A DNA stretch of 64,000 nt from Dermacentor variabilis (lineage: Eukaryota > Arthropoda > Arachnida > Ixodida > Ixodidae), in contig NC_134568.1 of the NCBI RefSeq assembly GCF_050947875.1, positions 266,490,202-266,554,201 on the forward strand, given 5' to 3'. Below, piece after piece: positions 33,841-44,362 of this stretch. The notes beneath the pieces were generated by a model. The model did not search any database. It worked only from the letters and a program-made list of their open reading frames with translations, and was not told where the DNA came from. The position numbers were made by a program, and so were the translations under genes. Positions within the stretch are counted from its first letter, which is position 1; each line of letters opens with the position of its first letter.

Positions 33841-34519
33841 GAGATGCACAATGGATGCAATATTGGATATAGTAACCTGTGTGAAAAACGAATGTGCACG
33901 TCGAAACTTTACGATAGCAGTATTCCTAGACTTCAAGAAGGCATTTGACACTGTTAGTCACGTTCATGTTCTGCTAAGTATCTTAAAACTCGGAATGTCT
34001 GGCAGGTCCTTGCGATGAAATTCTGAATTTTTATCAGGTCGCAAATATTTGTTCAGACTGGTGAAGAAAGAAGTGCTGAACATGTTCTCAAACAGGGGCA
34101 ACCACAGGGAAGCGTAGTCAGCCCTTTTCTTTTTAGTTGCGTCATGGCTGATTTAACAAGAAGACTGCCCTCACAGTTAACATTTTCGCTGTATGCAGAT
34201 GATGTGTGTATTTGGACAATTGGGTCTAATGTTCAATTACTTCAGATGGCATTGAAAGACGGCATAAATATCATTAACAAATTTTTGAGAGAGAGAGGAA
34301 TAGTTCTATCACACGCAAAGACAGTTGTATTGCCCTTCACTCGAAGGCAGTTAAAAAATTTCACTCTTAATCTGGAAGGACACCCTCTAATGATTGTCAC
34401 ACAGCATCGATTTCTTGGCATAATACTTGATCGGCTGCTATCTTAGGCACTGCACATAAAAAAAACTCGAAAACGAGGTCAGTGCGACAGTGACTGTACT
34501 TCGCAAACTTGCGGGCACG

Positions 34520-35930
34520 TCATGGGGCGGATAAGTATCGTCTATGCTGGCTGTTTACAATGCATTAATACGACAAAAAAATTCGTATTCCGCGCCCATC
34601 TTAGACGGACTTTCCCACACGTCAGAAGAGCGACTTCAAGGACATTTAGTTAGAGGACTACGCATATGTCTAGGATTTCCACGAGCGACTTCTAGCTGTC
34701 TTGTAATAACTGAGGCTCGCCAATCACCGTTTCCAGTTATGAGAACTACAGAAATATGTCGACATTATTTCCGTTTTGAAACACAGCATAAAAGCTACCT
34801 ACCCATTGGCTTTAGACATGAAACGAGATAGAAGTTATGTTTATAAAGAAATTCTAGAAAACCTTCATATATTGCTAATAAATGAATTTTGGAACTCAGA
34901 CGTCGAATATCTTCCATGGCTGCTTACACTTCCAAAAATCGAATTGCCAGTTGACGGGATATTCTGAAAAAGAGACATGTTCATTCAAGCTGCTCAATAA
35001 CTAGCACTTTACCAGATATATATATGTGGTATTCAGGATACACAAACGTCTATACAGATAGCTCCAGTGCAGCAACTTCTTCAACTGCAGCATTCATTAT
35101 ACTGCACCTCAATAAACAAGAATCATTTAGGTTATCTCGTGCGACTTCGTTCACAACGGCTGACATGTTCGCAATCCTATGTGCGATAAAATTTATATTG
35201 TCTGTAAGAGATGCGCAAAAATGGGTAATTTTCAGTGATTCACAGGTGGCTCTAACATAACTCTGGAGCACAAAAAGGAAAAACAATAAGTGATAGTATA
35301 ATATACTAAATACTTGAAGACCTCACAAAGGCAAGCCAAGCGAAGCATGAAATAGCATTCTAGTGGATACCAGGGCATTGTAACATTCCTGGCAACACAG
35401 CAGCCGATGAAGCAGCGCGACAAGCACACCTCAAAGATGATGTGGTTCCGCTCCCAATATCAAAGAATGAATTACGCTGCATTATAAGGCCAACGTCTTT
35501 CAAGATGTGCAAAAATACGTGGTTTGACCATAATTCTAAGAGCTTGAATTCGTATCATATTGATCCGTTTATTGAATTCAAATTTTCATTGTCATTAGAC
35601 AGAAATATGGAAACGTTTATTCATCGGTTAAGGCTAGGATTAAGGCTACTGCCTACACAAAATAATTCTTACATAGAAATGGCCGTGCGGAAACCCCTGA
35701 ATGTGATTGTGGATTTGTAGATGAAGACATATATCATCTCCTTCTAGATTACCCACTTCACGACACGCCAAGAAGCCGACTTAAATCAACCCTAATTACA
35801 TTAGACCGCAGACCTTTCAGTTTAAAGAAAGTCTTGGGTCCTTGGCCAACAACGGCCTTTGAAAAGAGCGCTTTAAAAGTAATAAAAACATTCCTCGAAG
35901 ACAGCGACATTGTTGGCCATTATTAACGCT
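34520..35930 (+). pseudogene. LINE ORF2 thumb, RNase H and C-terminus
   Basis: The frame 34544-34831 gives the post-RT region (LVRGLRICLGFPRATSSC). RNase H begins at VYTDSSSAATSSTAAFII (35047 on), followed by TSFTTADMFAILCAI and WVIFSDSQVAL; a histidine motif VDTRALStop/WIPGHCN appears in shifted frames near 35365. The end holds CDCGFVDEDIYHLLLDY, a LINE-type finger with the last Cys replaced by Tyr, then DSDIVGHY and TAA at about 35925. Several stops interrupt it. Confidence 0.82.
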
Positions 35931-36000
35931 TTTAATGTTCCTTTCATTTCAATGTCGCTGTATATATGTATGTGTTTGTATTATGTGTTGTTGACTGTTC

Positions 36001-36028
36001 TTATTTATTTATTTATTTATTTATTTAC
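36001..36028. repeat. (TTTA)n microsatellite
   Basis: About seven TTTA units within the 3' untranslated part of the LINE. Confidence 0.85.
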
Positions 36029-36561
36029 AATGACCTTACAGTTAATGCAGTTACACAATGTCTGTACCACCCGCCGACTAAAGGCTGTATTATTAGGCGA
36101 CAGTATCATTTGTATTTTTGAGACTTTATTCTACAGAACTGTGGAGTCATTTTAACTTGTATATTGCATGTGCCGTGTATTTCTTACGTCATAGTGTCAC
36201 TGTGAAAACGTTGCTTGACAACTTCTGGTGCTTGCATGAAAAGGTTATTTGATATGTAATCTTGAACCCTGTGTGTTGTAGGCTAGACCCGTTCAATAAT
36301 TATGGAGTAGTCGGCCCCTAAAATTGTGTGTGAACATCTCCTTATATCATATCAATAAAAAAAATTTTCCCTTCGCAAATGTCGCAACCTTCATGTAATA
36401 CCCCTTAATATGTGTGACATTTTGGGTATAATATAAATAAATAAAATAAATATCATAGCTGGCCTAGTCATGTGATAGACCTTGTTGCTGATTTTTTGGC
36501 GCAGCCTTCGCACGCTGAATTTAGCCGTCAAAGACATGTGAAGCATTCCAACTTTGCCTCC

Positions 36562-36711
36562 TCTGCCACGGCAGCTCAGTGGCTACGGTGTTGCTCTGCT
36601 AAGTACGAGGTCGCGGGTTCATATCCTGGCTATGGCGGCCGCATTTCGATGGGAGTAACATGCAAAACACGCTCGTGTTACGGGAATTGAGTGCCCGTTA
36701 AAGGAGCCCAG
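36562..36711 (+). mobile_element. Ruka-like SINE, left part
   Basis: Head and first half of the SINE: GCTCAGTGGCTACGGTGTTG, GAGGTCGCGGGTTCATATCC, GGCGGCCGCATTTCGATGGG, then CCCGTTAAAGGAGCCCAG. It stops where the LINE tail at 36712 begins; the missing 3' part seems to be at 37909-37960. Confidence 0.82.
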
Positions 36712-37908
36712 ATGGATGGATGAAAAACTTTATTAGCGTCCTTTAGGGCGCGCCCTAGCGCGCAGCGGGCCGCTCCCACGTCGGGACAGAGAGGCCGAGC
36801 CTATCGGCCGCGTCGCGGGCCCGTTGGACAGCCCACAACTGTTCTTCGAGGTTGGGGCTGTGTAGGACAGCATCCCAGCGTGAAGAAGTGTTACTTTCAT
36901 CGCCGCGTAACGCGGGACATCGCCAGAGCATGTGAGGTAAGTTCGCTAAGTCATTGCATAGTGCACATGCATTTGTCGTCTGAATTTCGGGGTACATCTT
37001 GTGAAGAAGTAGGGGGTTTGGGTATGCCCCCGTCTATAGAAGCCTTAGTGTCAAAGCCTGAGGTCTATTGAGTTTGCAGTGTGGGAGGGGGTAGATCCTC
37101 CGAGCCAAGTAAAAGTGCTTAGTAATTTCGGTGTACGAGGAAGGAGAGTCCCGATTTTCAGTACCCCCGGCGTCACGCTGCCCGGTAGCTACGCGGTTGA
37201 TGATCCCTCGCACAGCTCCGTGTGCCGACTCATTGAGGTTGGGCCGGGCACCCTCGATCTGTCCCATGTGGGCTGGAAAGCAGATCAATGTGTGTGGCTT
37301 GATCTCTTTGCTTCCTAATATCCCTAGGGCCAGCTCGGATATGGTTCCTTTGGCAAATGCCCTAACAGCTGATATCGAGTCAATGTAGATTGATGTCCTC
37401 TTGTCGTCCAGTAAGGCCATCGCTATTGCAGCATGCTCTGCGATTTCAGAGGACGTCGTCCGAATCGAGATTGCGTTCGTTATTTTCCTTTCATGATCTG
37501 CGCTAACTACAGCGAAGGCCTGTCCGTCGGCGCAGCGCGCTGCGTCTACGAAACTGTTCTCCGAAGCCCGTTCACGAGCGTTTTCCAGGAGAGCCTTTGC
37601 GCGCGCCCGACGTCTTCCCACGTTGCGTTCTGGATGGACGTTTCGTGGGATCGGGGCGACAGTGATGCGGTCTCGCTGCTCTCGAGGGATGCTGCAGAAC
37701 TTTGTTTTGATTACTCTGGGGGGAACGCCCAGCTCCTGTAAGATGTGTCTTCCAGCTTGTGTGGTAGATAGCCTGACAAACTGGGCCCTCTCCTGTGCTT
37801 CCGCTATTTCCTCTAGCGGGTTATGCATGCGAAGTTGAAGTAAGCGTTCCGTGGGAGTGTATGTGGGGAGGCCGATAGTTCTCTTGATTCCGGGACCCCA
37901 GGCTACAG
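36712..37908 (-). mobile_element. 5'-truncated LINE with RNase H
   Basis: Reverse complement ends TAATAAAGTTTTTCATCCAT plus ATCC repeats, a LINE 3' terminus. Its 5' end reads AWGPGIKRTIGLPTY in the minus frame. Only the region after RT remains: RNase H and a C-terminal finger. It differs from the I-like LINE upstream, so a second family is present. Confidence 0.85.
37034..37828 (-). pseudogene. LINE RNase H domain (264-codon frame)
   Basis: A long intact frame reads LEEIAEAQERAQFVRLSTT, then an RNase H with SFVDAARCADGQAFAVVSA (Asp at codon ~95), SSEIAEHAAIAMALL (Glu ~131), SIYIDSISAVRAFAKG (Asp ~150) and CFPAHMGQIEGA, where the final His box is recognisable. The frame then drifts after NESAHGAVRGIINR. 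The 36997-36755 frame adds the C-terminal finger CALCNDLANLPHMLWRCP. The complete catalytic triad suggests a comparatively young relic. Confidence 0.88.
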
Positions 37909-37960
37909 CGTGCCTCTACATCAGATCGTGCTTTTGGCAAGTAAAGCGGCAGATTCTTTT
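37909..37960 (+). mobile_element. Ruka-like SINE, right part
   Basis: ACAGCGTGCCTCTACATCAG then ATCGTGCTTTTGGCAAGTAA matches the 3' end of the SINE body. It probably belongs with 36562-36711, split by the LINE; part of the SINE between them is missing. Confidence 0.6.
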
Positions 37961-38049
37961 TTTAATTATTTGCCTCATATCAAGCACTTTCCGGTAGGCC
38001 TGTAGCCTTCCTGTCTGGTCGCGTCTCGTGGCTCTGCGCTAAGAAAATT

Positions 38050-38129
38050 GCGTATCCGATGGCGGAATCGAAACGGCGTCCCACAGCACGAAAGCCCAAT
38101 GTGCTACCATTTAGGCCACAGACGCACGC
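38050..38129 (-). repeat. tRNA-like SINE head or tRNA relic
   Basis: Reverse complement contains an A-box-like GTGGCCTAAATGGTAGCACA and a B-box-like CCGTTTCGATTCCGCC at suitable spacing. The stems are not clean enough for a tRNA gene, so I take it as a tRNA-derived repeat different from the Ruka-like family. Confidence 0.5.
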
Positions 38130-39240
38130 ATACTGCTGCTGTCCCAACTAGAGCTCCGACACGTTTGGAGTGCGTGTCAGGTGGCATCGTAACCATAAAA
38201 AAAAGCGAGAGCACGTGCCTGACGCAAGATTGGAACGCACCATTAGTTGTAAACTTTACCGCTGTCCTTTGCGCACGTCTGGTTGCATAGAAACGCGTTG
38301 TTTATAAAAAAGAGAGCGCCAGTTTCCAATACGTCGTGCTGTTTACGGTAGCTGCCCAGGTTAAGAAACTGGCCCGATCCGGAAGGCGGTGTGCTATCCC
38401 ATAGCGGCTCAAAGTGTTATCTGCAAACAGGGAAGAACGGGAGAAACCGCCACGCTATTGCTTTTACAAGCAGCTCGTTGCATTGCGGGGTGGCGCATGG
38501 GAAGGACAGGAGTAAGGTTGACAATTATTTGCGAGTTATGTGCCTGCGTCTGTGGCCCAGCGTAAAGATGGCATGTGCGCACGTGCTGCCTGCTTTTTTT
38601 AAGGATATTGCTGTTACGCGATGTGATCGTACACGCCAATTGTCTCAAAGCGCTGGTCGGTGGCATGAGAAAAACATGCGCGCTTCTTTTGTGCCACTTT
38701 GAGACGCCAGTGCCTGCGCACGGGAAAGGTACGTGAGTGCGCCCGCGTGTTAGGCCCTCTGCTAATGCGGAGCTGGACAAACGCTTCTGACGCAGTCACT
38801 TTGGACACGCGTGTCTGACGCGTCGGCTCATCTCTTGTCGAGACACGCCAAAATGTCCTCTTCTTTCGCGGGCAATAAAAGGTTCACTGCCATGTAATTG
38901 CAAACTTATTTTTGAATATGTGCTTTCACTGTGCCTATATGGCAGGAGCTGCCGCCGCTCCTGCGATAACCTAGCGTGTTTCAGAAATCAAATAGTCCTA
39001 AAATCTTTCAATAATGCGCTGTTTTTGTTCATCAAAGCGTCGATTTCCTTCCCGTTGAGCTGCAGGCTAAAAAGTTATTCCCACTCTATAGCAATCAGTC
39101 ACGTGCACTTTCATCCTAAAATTGGCCATTTCTCTAATCACAAATATTGTTCACGAGAGTGGAATTTCGTTATTTCATATTTCAGCCATGTTTGCGTTTT
39201 GATTTTTTCGTCAGACTGAACTTGCAACTTGTGGACAGCC
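38130..39240. other. Non-coding, nothing recognised
   Basis: Frames of up to 123 codons overlap in opposite directions; none has a domain I recognise. Confidence 0.35.
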
Positions 39241-39269
39241 AATGGAACTTGGTTAGTTAAGTGCTATTC

Positions 39270-40420
39270 TCGCCTCAAGGACGGAAGCCGTCGCTCTCCC
39301 CAATTTCTTCCAAACTAGCGCAGCGGCAGTTCGCCTTCATTTTTTCCCACGGAACCCGCGAACTCCGCGTCCGCCTCCATCGGACACAGTGTAGGCGCGC
39401 ATTTGCCGCCGAAACCACGCTTAACGTAGTTAGACCTTCATCTCTGCTGCCGAGAACTCCCGGCGCAAGATGAGCCCGCTCCGATGTCGTCGTAATGCGC
39501 ACCGACCATTCGGCCGGGCGAACTCGATGCGTTTCTTCTCTTCGCAGCAGCGTCAGAGGCGCGCAGTTACCTGGCTCCCGGAGGGCGGCAACACCCGTCT
39601 CCTGTTTACACCGGCCACCCTCTCTCTCTCCCTCTTGCCTCCTGGGAGCGCCGAGATGCGGCTCCTCGTGCGTAGAAAGATGGGCTCCTCGCGCGAGCGC
39701 GCACGCACACACGTGGCCAGTAATGCAGCCCCAAGTTCTTCGGGGCCCCGCGCAAATGCGAACGAGCCGCAGATATTCCGCCGCGGCTGCAGACGCTCGG
39801 GAGGAGGATTGAAGGTCTAATAGGCGCTCTTCATCAGCCTAACGCAAAAATAGCCGCTCGCTTGCTCGCAGAATGGCTCGTTTCTGCCAGCAGCGGACAG
39901 CGCGGCGATCGGCTGCTTTTAGCGGAGCTCGGACGGCGGGCACGCGGAGCCCTCGAATGTATGCGCCTCCGGTTCATCCCCCCCCCCCTTCTTCTAATGG
40001 CCCTCAATTTCGGATTTCCCCACTTCTGTCAGGAGGCTCGATGTGATTGCTGCTCCCTCCGCGCGCCGACGACGATTCTCTCGGGCTCTTGCGCCAAAGG
40101 GCGGATGCTGTTGCCGCTTCTTCTGCGGCCACCTCCTCGTTACCCACGACTCACTCCTCTCGAGCAACTTCGCACTCGTTAAACAGCGCTGGCTGATACA
40201 TAAGTTTCGCCCGGGAACAAAGTTGGCCATCTGAACGTGATGCATATCGGAGGCCAGCAGACCGCCCCAGAACTCCGAGTAGGCAGGCGGTAGCATGCCA
40301 CGCGACGGCGTCGTCTCGAGGCTGCTCCACGAGGGCCGGGTCGGAAAAGAGCAAAGGCGCACGTAAAAGGGGCCTCCATTATCGCAGGAACTCCAAATGA
40401 CAGCGGCAATGTTTGGTTTC
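39270..40420. other. GC-rich, CpG-rich island 5
   Basis: Block with CpG-dense sequence, e.g. GCGCGAGCGCGCACGC near 39690, a C run at 39979-39989, and frames open on both strands with low-complexity translation. Possible promoter/5' exon or regulatory island. No splice-supported coding visible. Confidence 0.4.
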
Positions 40421-40684
40421 ATGCCTATAAACTTCAGACGCTTCCCGAGCTATCGAGCGTGAAAAGGGAGCTCTCATCCCCGATGAAGCCTTTTGTGTGG
40501 GCGCTTTGTCTCGTGTGTATCTAACACGCTGTGTTACCGAAAAAAAAAACGAACAGGCGGCTTGTTAGACAATCGTAAGCGATGTAGGAAACTCTGATGA
40601 ACCGAAGATTTCATAACGCTTGCCGACTTCCAACTGATTAAACAAGTAATCAGATAAAACATATTGTTTTGGGTTAGTTTTGTA

Positions 40685-40852
40685 TTTAACAGGGAGAGGC
40701 GGGCTAGTTGTTGGTCGTCATTGGAATGCATCATGTAACCGCGCAAACGAGAACGGACGAGGAAAGAAACACACAGGACAGGCGCGGAGCTTCAACTGTG
40801 TGTTTCTTCCCTTGTCCGTTGTTGTTTGCGCGGTTACATGATGCATTCCAAT
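40685..40852. repeat. Inverted-repeat hairpin, PLE terminal remnant
   Basis: ATTGGAATGCATCATGTAAC at 40720 and its reverse complement ending 40852 bound an inverted repeat of about 55-nt arms around GGACAGGCGCGGAGCTTC. The left flank in reverse complement reads ACGACCAACAACTAGCCCGC, the same layout as the end of the PLE at 12065-12104 (ATCATGAATTACCAACTAGC). I infer two PLE 3' ends in inverted fusion, with no coding left. Confidence 0.7.
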
Positions 40853-41059
40853 TAGTTTTGTATTTGTCAGTGGAGCTGGAGACGTTCTAAAGACACAATG
40901 TGGAGACTTAACCGGAATTTAACCACTTAGTTTTGGCGAATCGAAACTGAAGCCTGACCGAAATGTGTGTCGCCCATTTGGAGCTGAACCTGAACCGGAG
41001 CAAAAGAGCGTAATTTACGAAATTATGTCGTTTTATGTCGTGGTTTTATGTCGTGACGC

Positions 41060-41220
41060 GATGACGTGAAAGGGCGCATGCGCAACAAATAATATGTGTC
41101 GGTGGGTGGTATCCTTTTAATAAACAGTTGTCGGTAGCGCTCGTCCTTGTCTGTTTTTGGTTTGTGTCTTTCCGCCCATTCGTTCTAAGAGTCAGAAGGC
41201 AAGGCTAACTAGCCCGACAC
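41060..41220 (+). mobile_element. PLE 3'-end fragment
   Basis: GGGCGCATGCGCAACAAATA, then CCTTTTAATAAACAGTTGTC, GCGCTCGTCCTTGTCTG and GGCTAACTAGCCCGACAC line up in order with the PLE 3' region at 11940-12100 (CATGCGC, AATATTGTTGG, CAGTCCTTGTCC, CCAACTAGC). The AATAAA may be its polyadenylation signal. No coding part. Confidence 0.65.
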
Positions 41221-42430
41221 TCAGTCCTCCTAAAGCACAATCCTACGACCTTGACTTTCGTTTACATAAGTCTGCAGCGCCTATTCGCGGCGAAACCAAC
41301 CTTGCGGTGATATCTTTGTAAGTGATAGCTTGCATATTACTACTAAAATCACGCGTATGATTGAGTAACGAACGCGTTCCTCAGCCACCATTGTGGACCT
41401 TGCAGAGAAAGCGGTATTTGTGATTCAGCATTAAAACATGTTGAATCACAAGACATGACGTGTTTGACCTGAGGCAAACGCGTCGCGTAACTTCTTTTTT
41501 TATCGTCAGCTATACAATAAGCACGCGCTAATTTTTCAAAAGGAATTTGTTGCTTTGGAACGCGCCTAACACGCCAAGCGTCGCAAGGGCAGGGTTGCAC
41601 AAATGAAAGTCTTGACGTTCTTTTTATTCCTTTTTTTTAGCGCTCGCCCATGTCTATTGGTTAAGGCATCGGGCAGCTGCCCGACGGGATCCGTGTACAA
41701 AACCATTCATCGGAAATTTTTATTTACTTAATTTCTATTTGATATATATATACACACACACATTGCGGTTTGTCAGTTTCTGGCCGTTGACGAACCACAA
41801 CCTAACAAACCGCAAAGTGGGCAGAAGAGACAAAGAAATTTATCGCTTTAAAAATATGCACCTTTGTCATTTTATCGACAGTCTATCATAAGGCGCGACT
41901 GGAAGACGTATACTAGAGTGAAACCTAGCGATAGTGTCCGGCGTGTGCCGCCGGAGCGCCGGTTTATCCAACAGGGAAGAATGATGGATAGTAGCACGTG
42001 GATTTGGTTAAACCTTGTTGTTCTGTCTTCGAACAATCTTGTGGGTCCTTACCTTTACCTTTCCGAGGGTAATTTTTCGGCGGAAAGTGGTTTCATGACA
42101 ATAATTCCTCTCATTTGGCCTGCAATTGTTGCGTTCGCGCTAGGAAGTTACGTAGGCATCCATGCGTCATCGAGTACTATAGCGAACAAATGGATCTGAC
42201 TGCACGTGATTTTCTGGTCCGAAATCTTATCGCCACCCTAACTCGCACTGAAGATACTATGGCAAAACTGAGAGACGTAATTGTAACGAACTTTTCCCCT
42301 TTTTTAAATATATTTTTTTACCCTTAGTGCTGCTGCTGATTATCACTAAGCTTAATATTTAGCAACTGCTAAGCACCCCAATCCAGTCAGACACATTCCT
42401 CGAGGCATAAATTATTGGGACAAATTAGCA
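41221..42430. other. Non-coding, nothing recognised
   Basis: Includes short TA/CA repeats at 41741-41760 followed by a GTTTGTCAG..CTAACAAAC imperfect inverted repeat (about 41766-41813). No gene supported. Confidence 0.35.
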
Positions 42431-42504
42431 AAGCCTTTCGCGTTTGTAAGATTAAATTGCTGAAATTACCCGGGACCACGTTATATCTTTTTTGTTGTCT
42501 TCGA

Positions 42505-42775
42505 AGACGTGCCCCGGTGACTTGGTGGCTGTAGCGTTCCGCCGCTGAGCTCGAGGTGACCGGTTCGATTCCCTGCCGCGGTGGCCACTTTCCCATAATG
42601 CCGGATTTAAAAAATATATATAGTAATAAAAAAAAACAGACACGTTATTGTACCATGCCTTGGGTGTGCGTTAAAGAACCCAGGTGGTCAAAATTGATCC
42701 GGAGCCTTCTACTACGGTATTTGTGATAACAAAGTTGCAGTTTCGAGACTTGAACTCCATAATTTTTGCATATTT
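42505..42775 (+). mobile_element. Ruka-like SINE, diverged
   Basis: Head GGTGACTTGGTGGCTGTAGC, B-box-like GACCGGTTCGATTCCCTGCC, body GGTGTGCGTTAAAGAACCCA, GGTGGTCAAAATTGATCCGG, and an end CTTGAACTCCATAATTTTT. It carries an AT-rich insertion around 42615-42640. Confidence 0.85.
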
Positions 42776-43940
42776 TTTTTATTTTTCGCTATATGCAACA
42801 AACGTTTCCCACGTAACGTAAAAAAGAATGGCAACGCGTGCACGGAACATTGGATTATTGCAAGAACTCTCCAAATGAAGGAAGAATAGAAAGTGCATGA
42901 TTTGTTTAGGTCAGCCTTAATTGTCGTGGTTCGACAAGGCCTGAGAAGTTTGAGAAGTGTCGGAACGTCGTTACTAGAATACAACGACGAGACGCTGAAT
43001 TTAATTATCTTTTTTTGCGTTTGCTTGAAGGAGTCGCTAATGTTAAACAAATGCGGAATTGATTTATTAAACCGTAGTATATGCGCAGGTACAGTCACTG
43101 ATTATAGTGAGCTCACCGTAAGCAATGCACTGTTTCTAAAACTAAACTGAAGGATAATTAAGTAAATGGATACCTTGCGTCGTTTCTTGAGGATGTTCAT
43201 TTACATAGTGTTGTAGATATTTGCCTGCACTGCTAAAAGCTTTAGTGGTGGTTCGAGCGACAAAAAGTAAGGGATTAAGCTACTGAAAAAATCCAAGAGT
43301 TAGGAGAAAACTGGTCTGAAGATGGAAGTTAACAAATCTGATATAGGTTTGCTTAGCTCGTGTCTTGCCCTTGCCTTGAAAACTTTTCTTTTGCCTGCTC
43401 ATATGAAGATGCGTTAAGGGTGGCAGTGATATAGAAAAGTAGTGAGCACGATAACTTCGTTAATTGCATGCGTACTTTTACAACATTATAGCTATTTCCT
43501 AGAGGTCTAGAAAATGTAAAGCTTGTTAGGCGAAATAAATACTTGGAGCATTCTATTTTAACACGATCATAGTACGTTGCCAGGCCGGGCCTTTCAACCC
43601 AAGGTTCTGTAGTTCATCAAACATAATTGATCCTGAAAATCTGAAAATTTTACATAAATAAATCTTATTTAGATGTCTTAAACAGAGAGAGAGAGAGAGA
43701 AATGAACTGATTAACCTGATCAAAAATCCAAGAGTAAGGAGACAATTGCTCTAAAAATGGAAGTCAATAAATATGATAAAGTGTGTTTCACTTAAAGAAT
43801 CATGAAAGATTACCAGAAATACTGCAATGATAATTCGTGTTCTTCTCAGTCTCGGTAGAAGCAAGTTCACAGACATTAATGTGAATTGATAACGACTGCA
43901 TTGTGTTCTAACATAGTGCATGTGAAAGTGCGGTATAGAC
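42776..43940. other. Non-coding, nothing recognised
   Basis: AT-rich. Two related stretches, CCAAGAGTTAGGAGAAAACTG (43287 on) and CCAAGAGTAAGGAGACAATTG (about 43727 on), each followed by a GATGGAAGT or AATGGAAGT block, suggest a local direct repeat about 440 bp apart. Confidence 0.4.
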
Positions 43941-43944
43941 TCAT

Positions 43945-44060
43945 ATTTTCTCTCTCTTTCTCTCTTTCACTTCCCATTCCCCTCCCCACGTGTAGGGTAG
44001 CAAACTGGACTCAGTCTGGTAAACCTCCCTGCCTTTCCTTCTTCCCTTCTCTCTTCCCGG
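43945..44060 (+). repeat. LINE 3'-tail repeat, copy 2
   Basis: TCTCTC-rich sequence, CACTTCCCATTCCCCTCCCC, GGGTAGCAAACTGGACTCAG and TAAACCTCCCTGCCTTTCC, closely matching 59290-59410. A LINE 3' untranslated end without its coding part. Confidence 0.75.
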
Positions 44061-44250
44061 GGCACAATGGGAACTGCTGCTGCTTACCATGCTTATTTAA
44101 TAATATTGTAAGGGTGGGCTCTTCAGCTGATTATTATCGACGCGCATGTCGCAAGTTCTGCTTTTCTCTGGAACAAATGTAATATAAATAATCTTCCTGA
44201 GCAGCTGACACATCACTAAATAAAATCTAGAATAAGCCGTATACGAACAT

Positions 44251-44303
<53 letters not shown>
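44251..44303. repeat. (GAT)n microsatellite
   Basis: Seventeen TGA/GAT units. The poly-His frame on the minus strand is an artefact. Confidence 0.97.
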
Positions 44304-44362
44304 TGAAGTGTTTGGTGGTGCAAGGGCTTGATAGGACCAAAGAGCACCATGCTGATGGTATC

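Larger units (their letters stand above)
33220..34446 (+). pseudogene. LINE ORF2 reverse transcriptase, split by a SINE
   Basis: RT motifs in order are KSAAGPDDITYKMLRNLG, PDSWKVARITPILK, YLAGFRKQ (SINE inserted here), RCTMDAILDIVT, IAVFLDFKKAFDTVSH (first catalytic Asp), QGQPQGSVVSPFLFS after a shift near 34015, and FSLYADDVCIWT (catalytic Asp pair intact). Removal of 33591-33840 rejoins the reading across GFRKQ. Confidence 0.92.
30416..36365 (+). mobile_element. I-like non-LTR retrotransposon with RNase H
   Basis: A plus-strand LINE about 5.9 kb long (5.7 kb without its SINE): ORF1 with zinc knuckle, then ORF2 with endonuclease, RT and RNase H, ending in CATATCAATAAAAAAAA near 36365. Presence of RNase H places it in the I/R1-like groups. 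It lies head to head with the RTE-like element, with almost no spacer. It has several frameshifts and in-frame stops, yet all domains can still be read, so decay is moderate. Confidence 0.88.
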
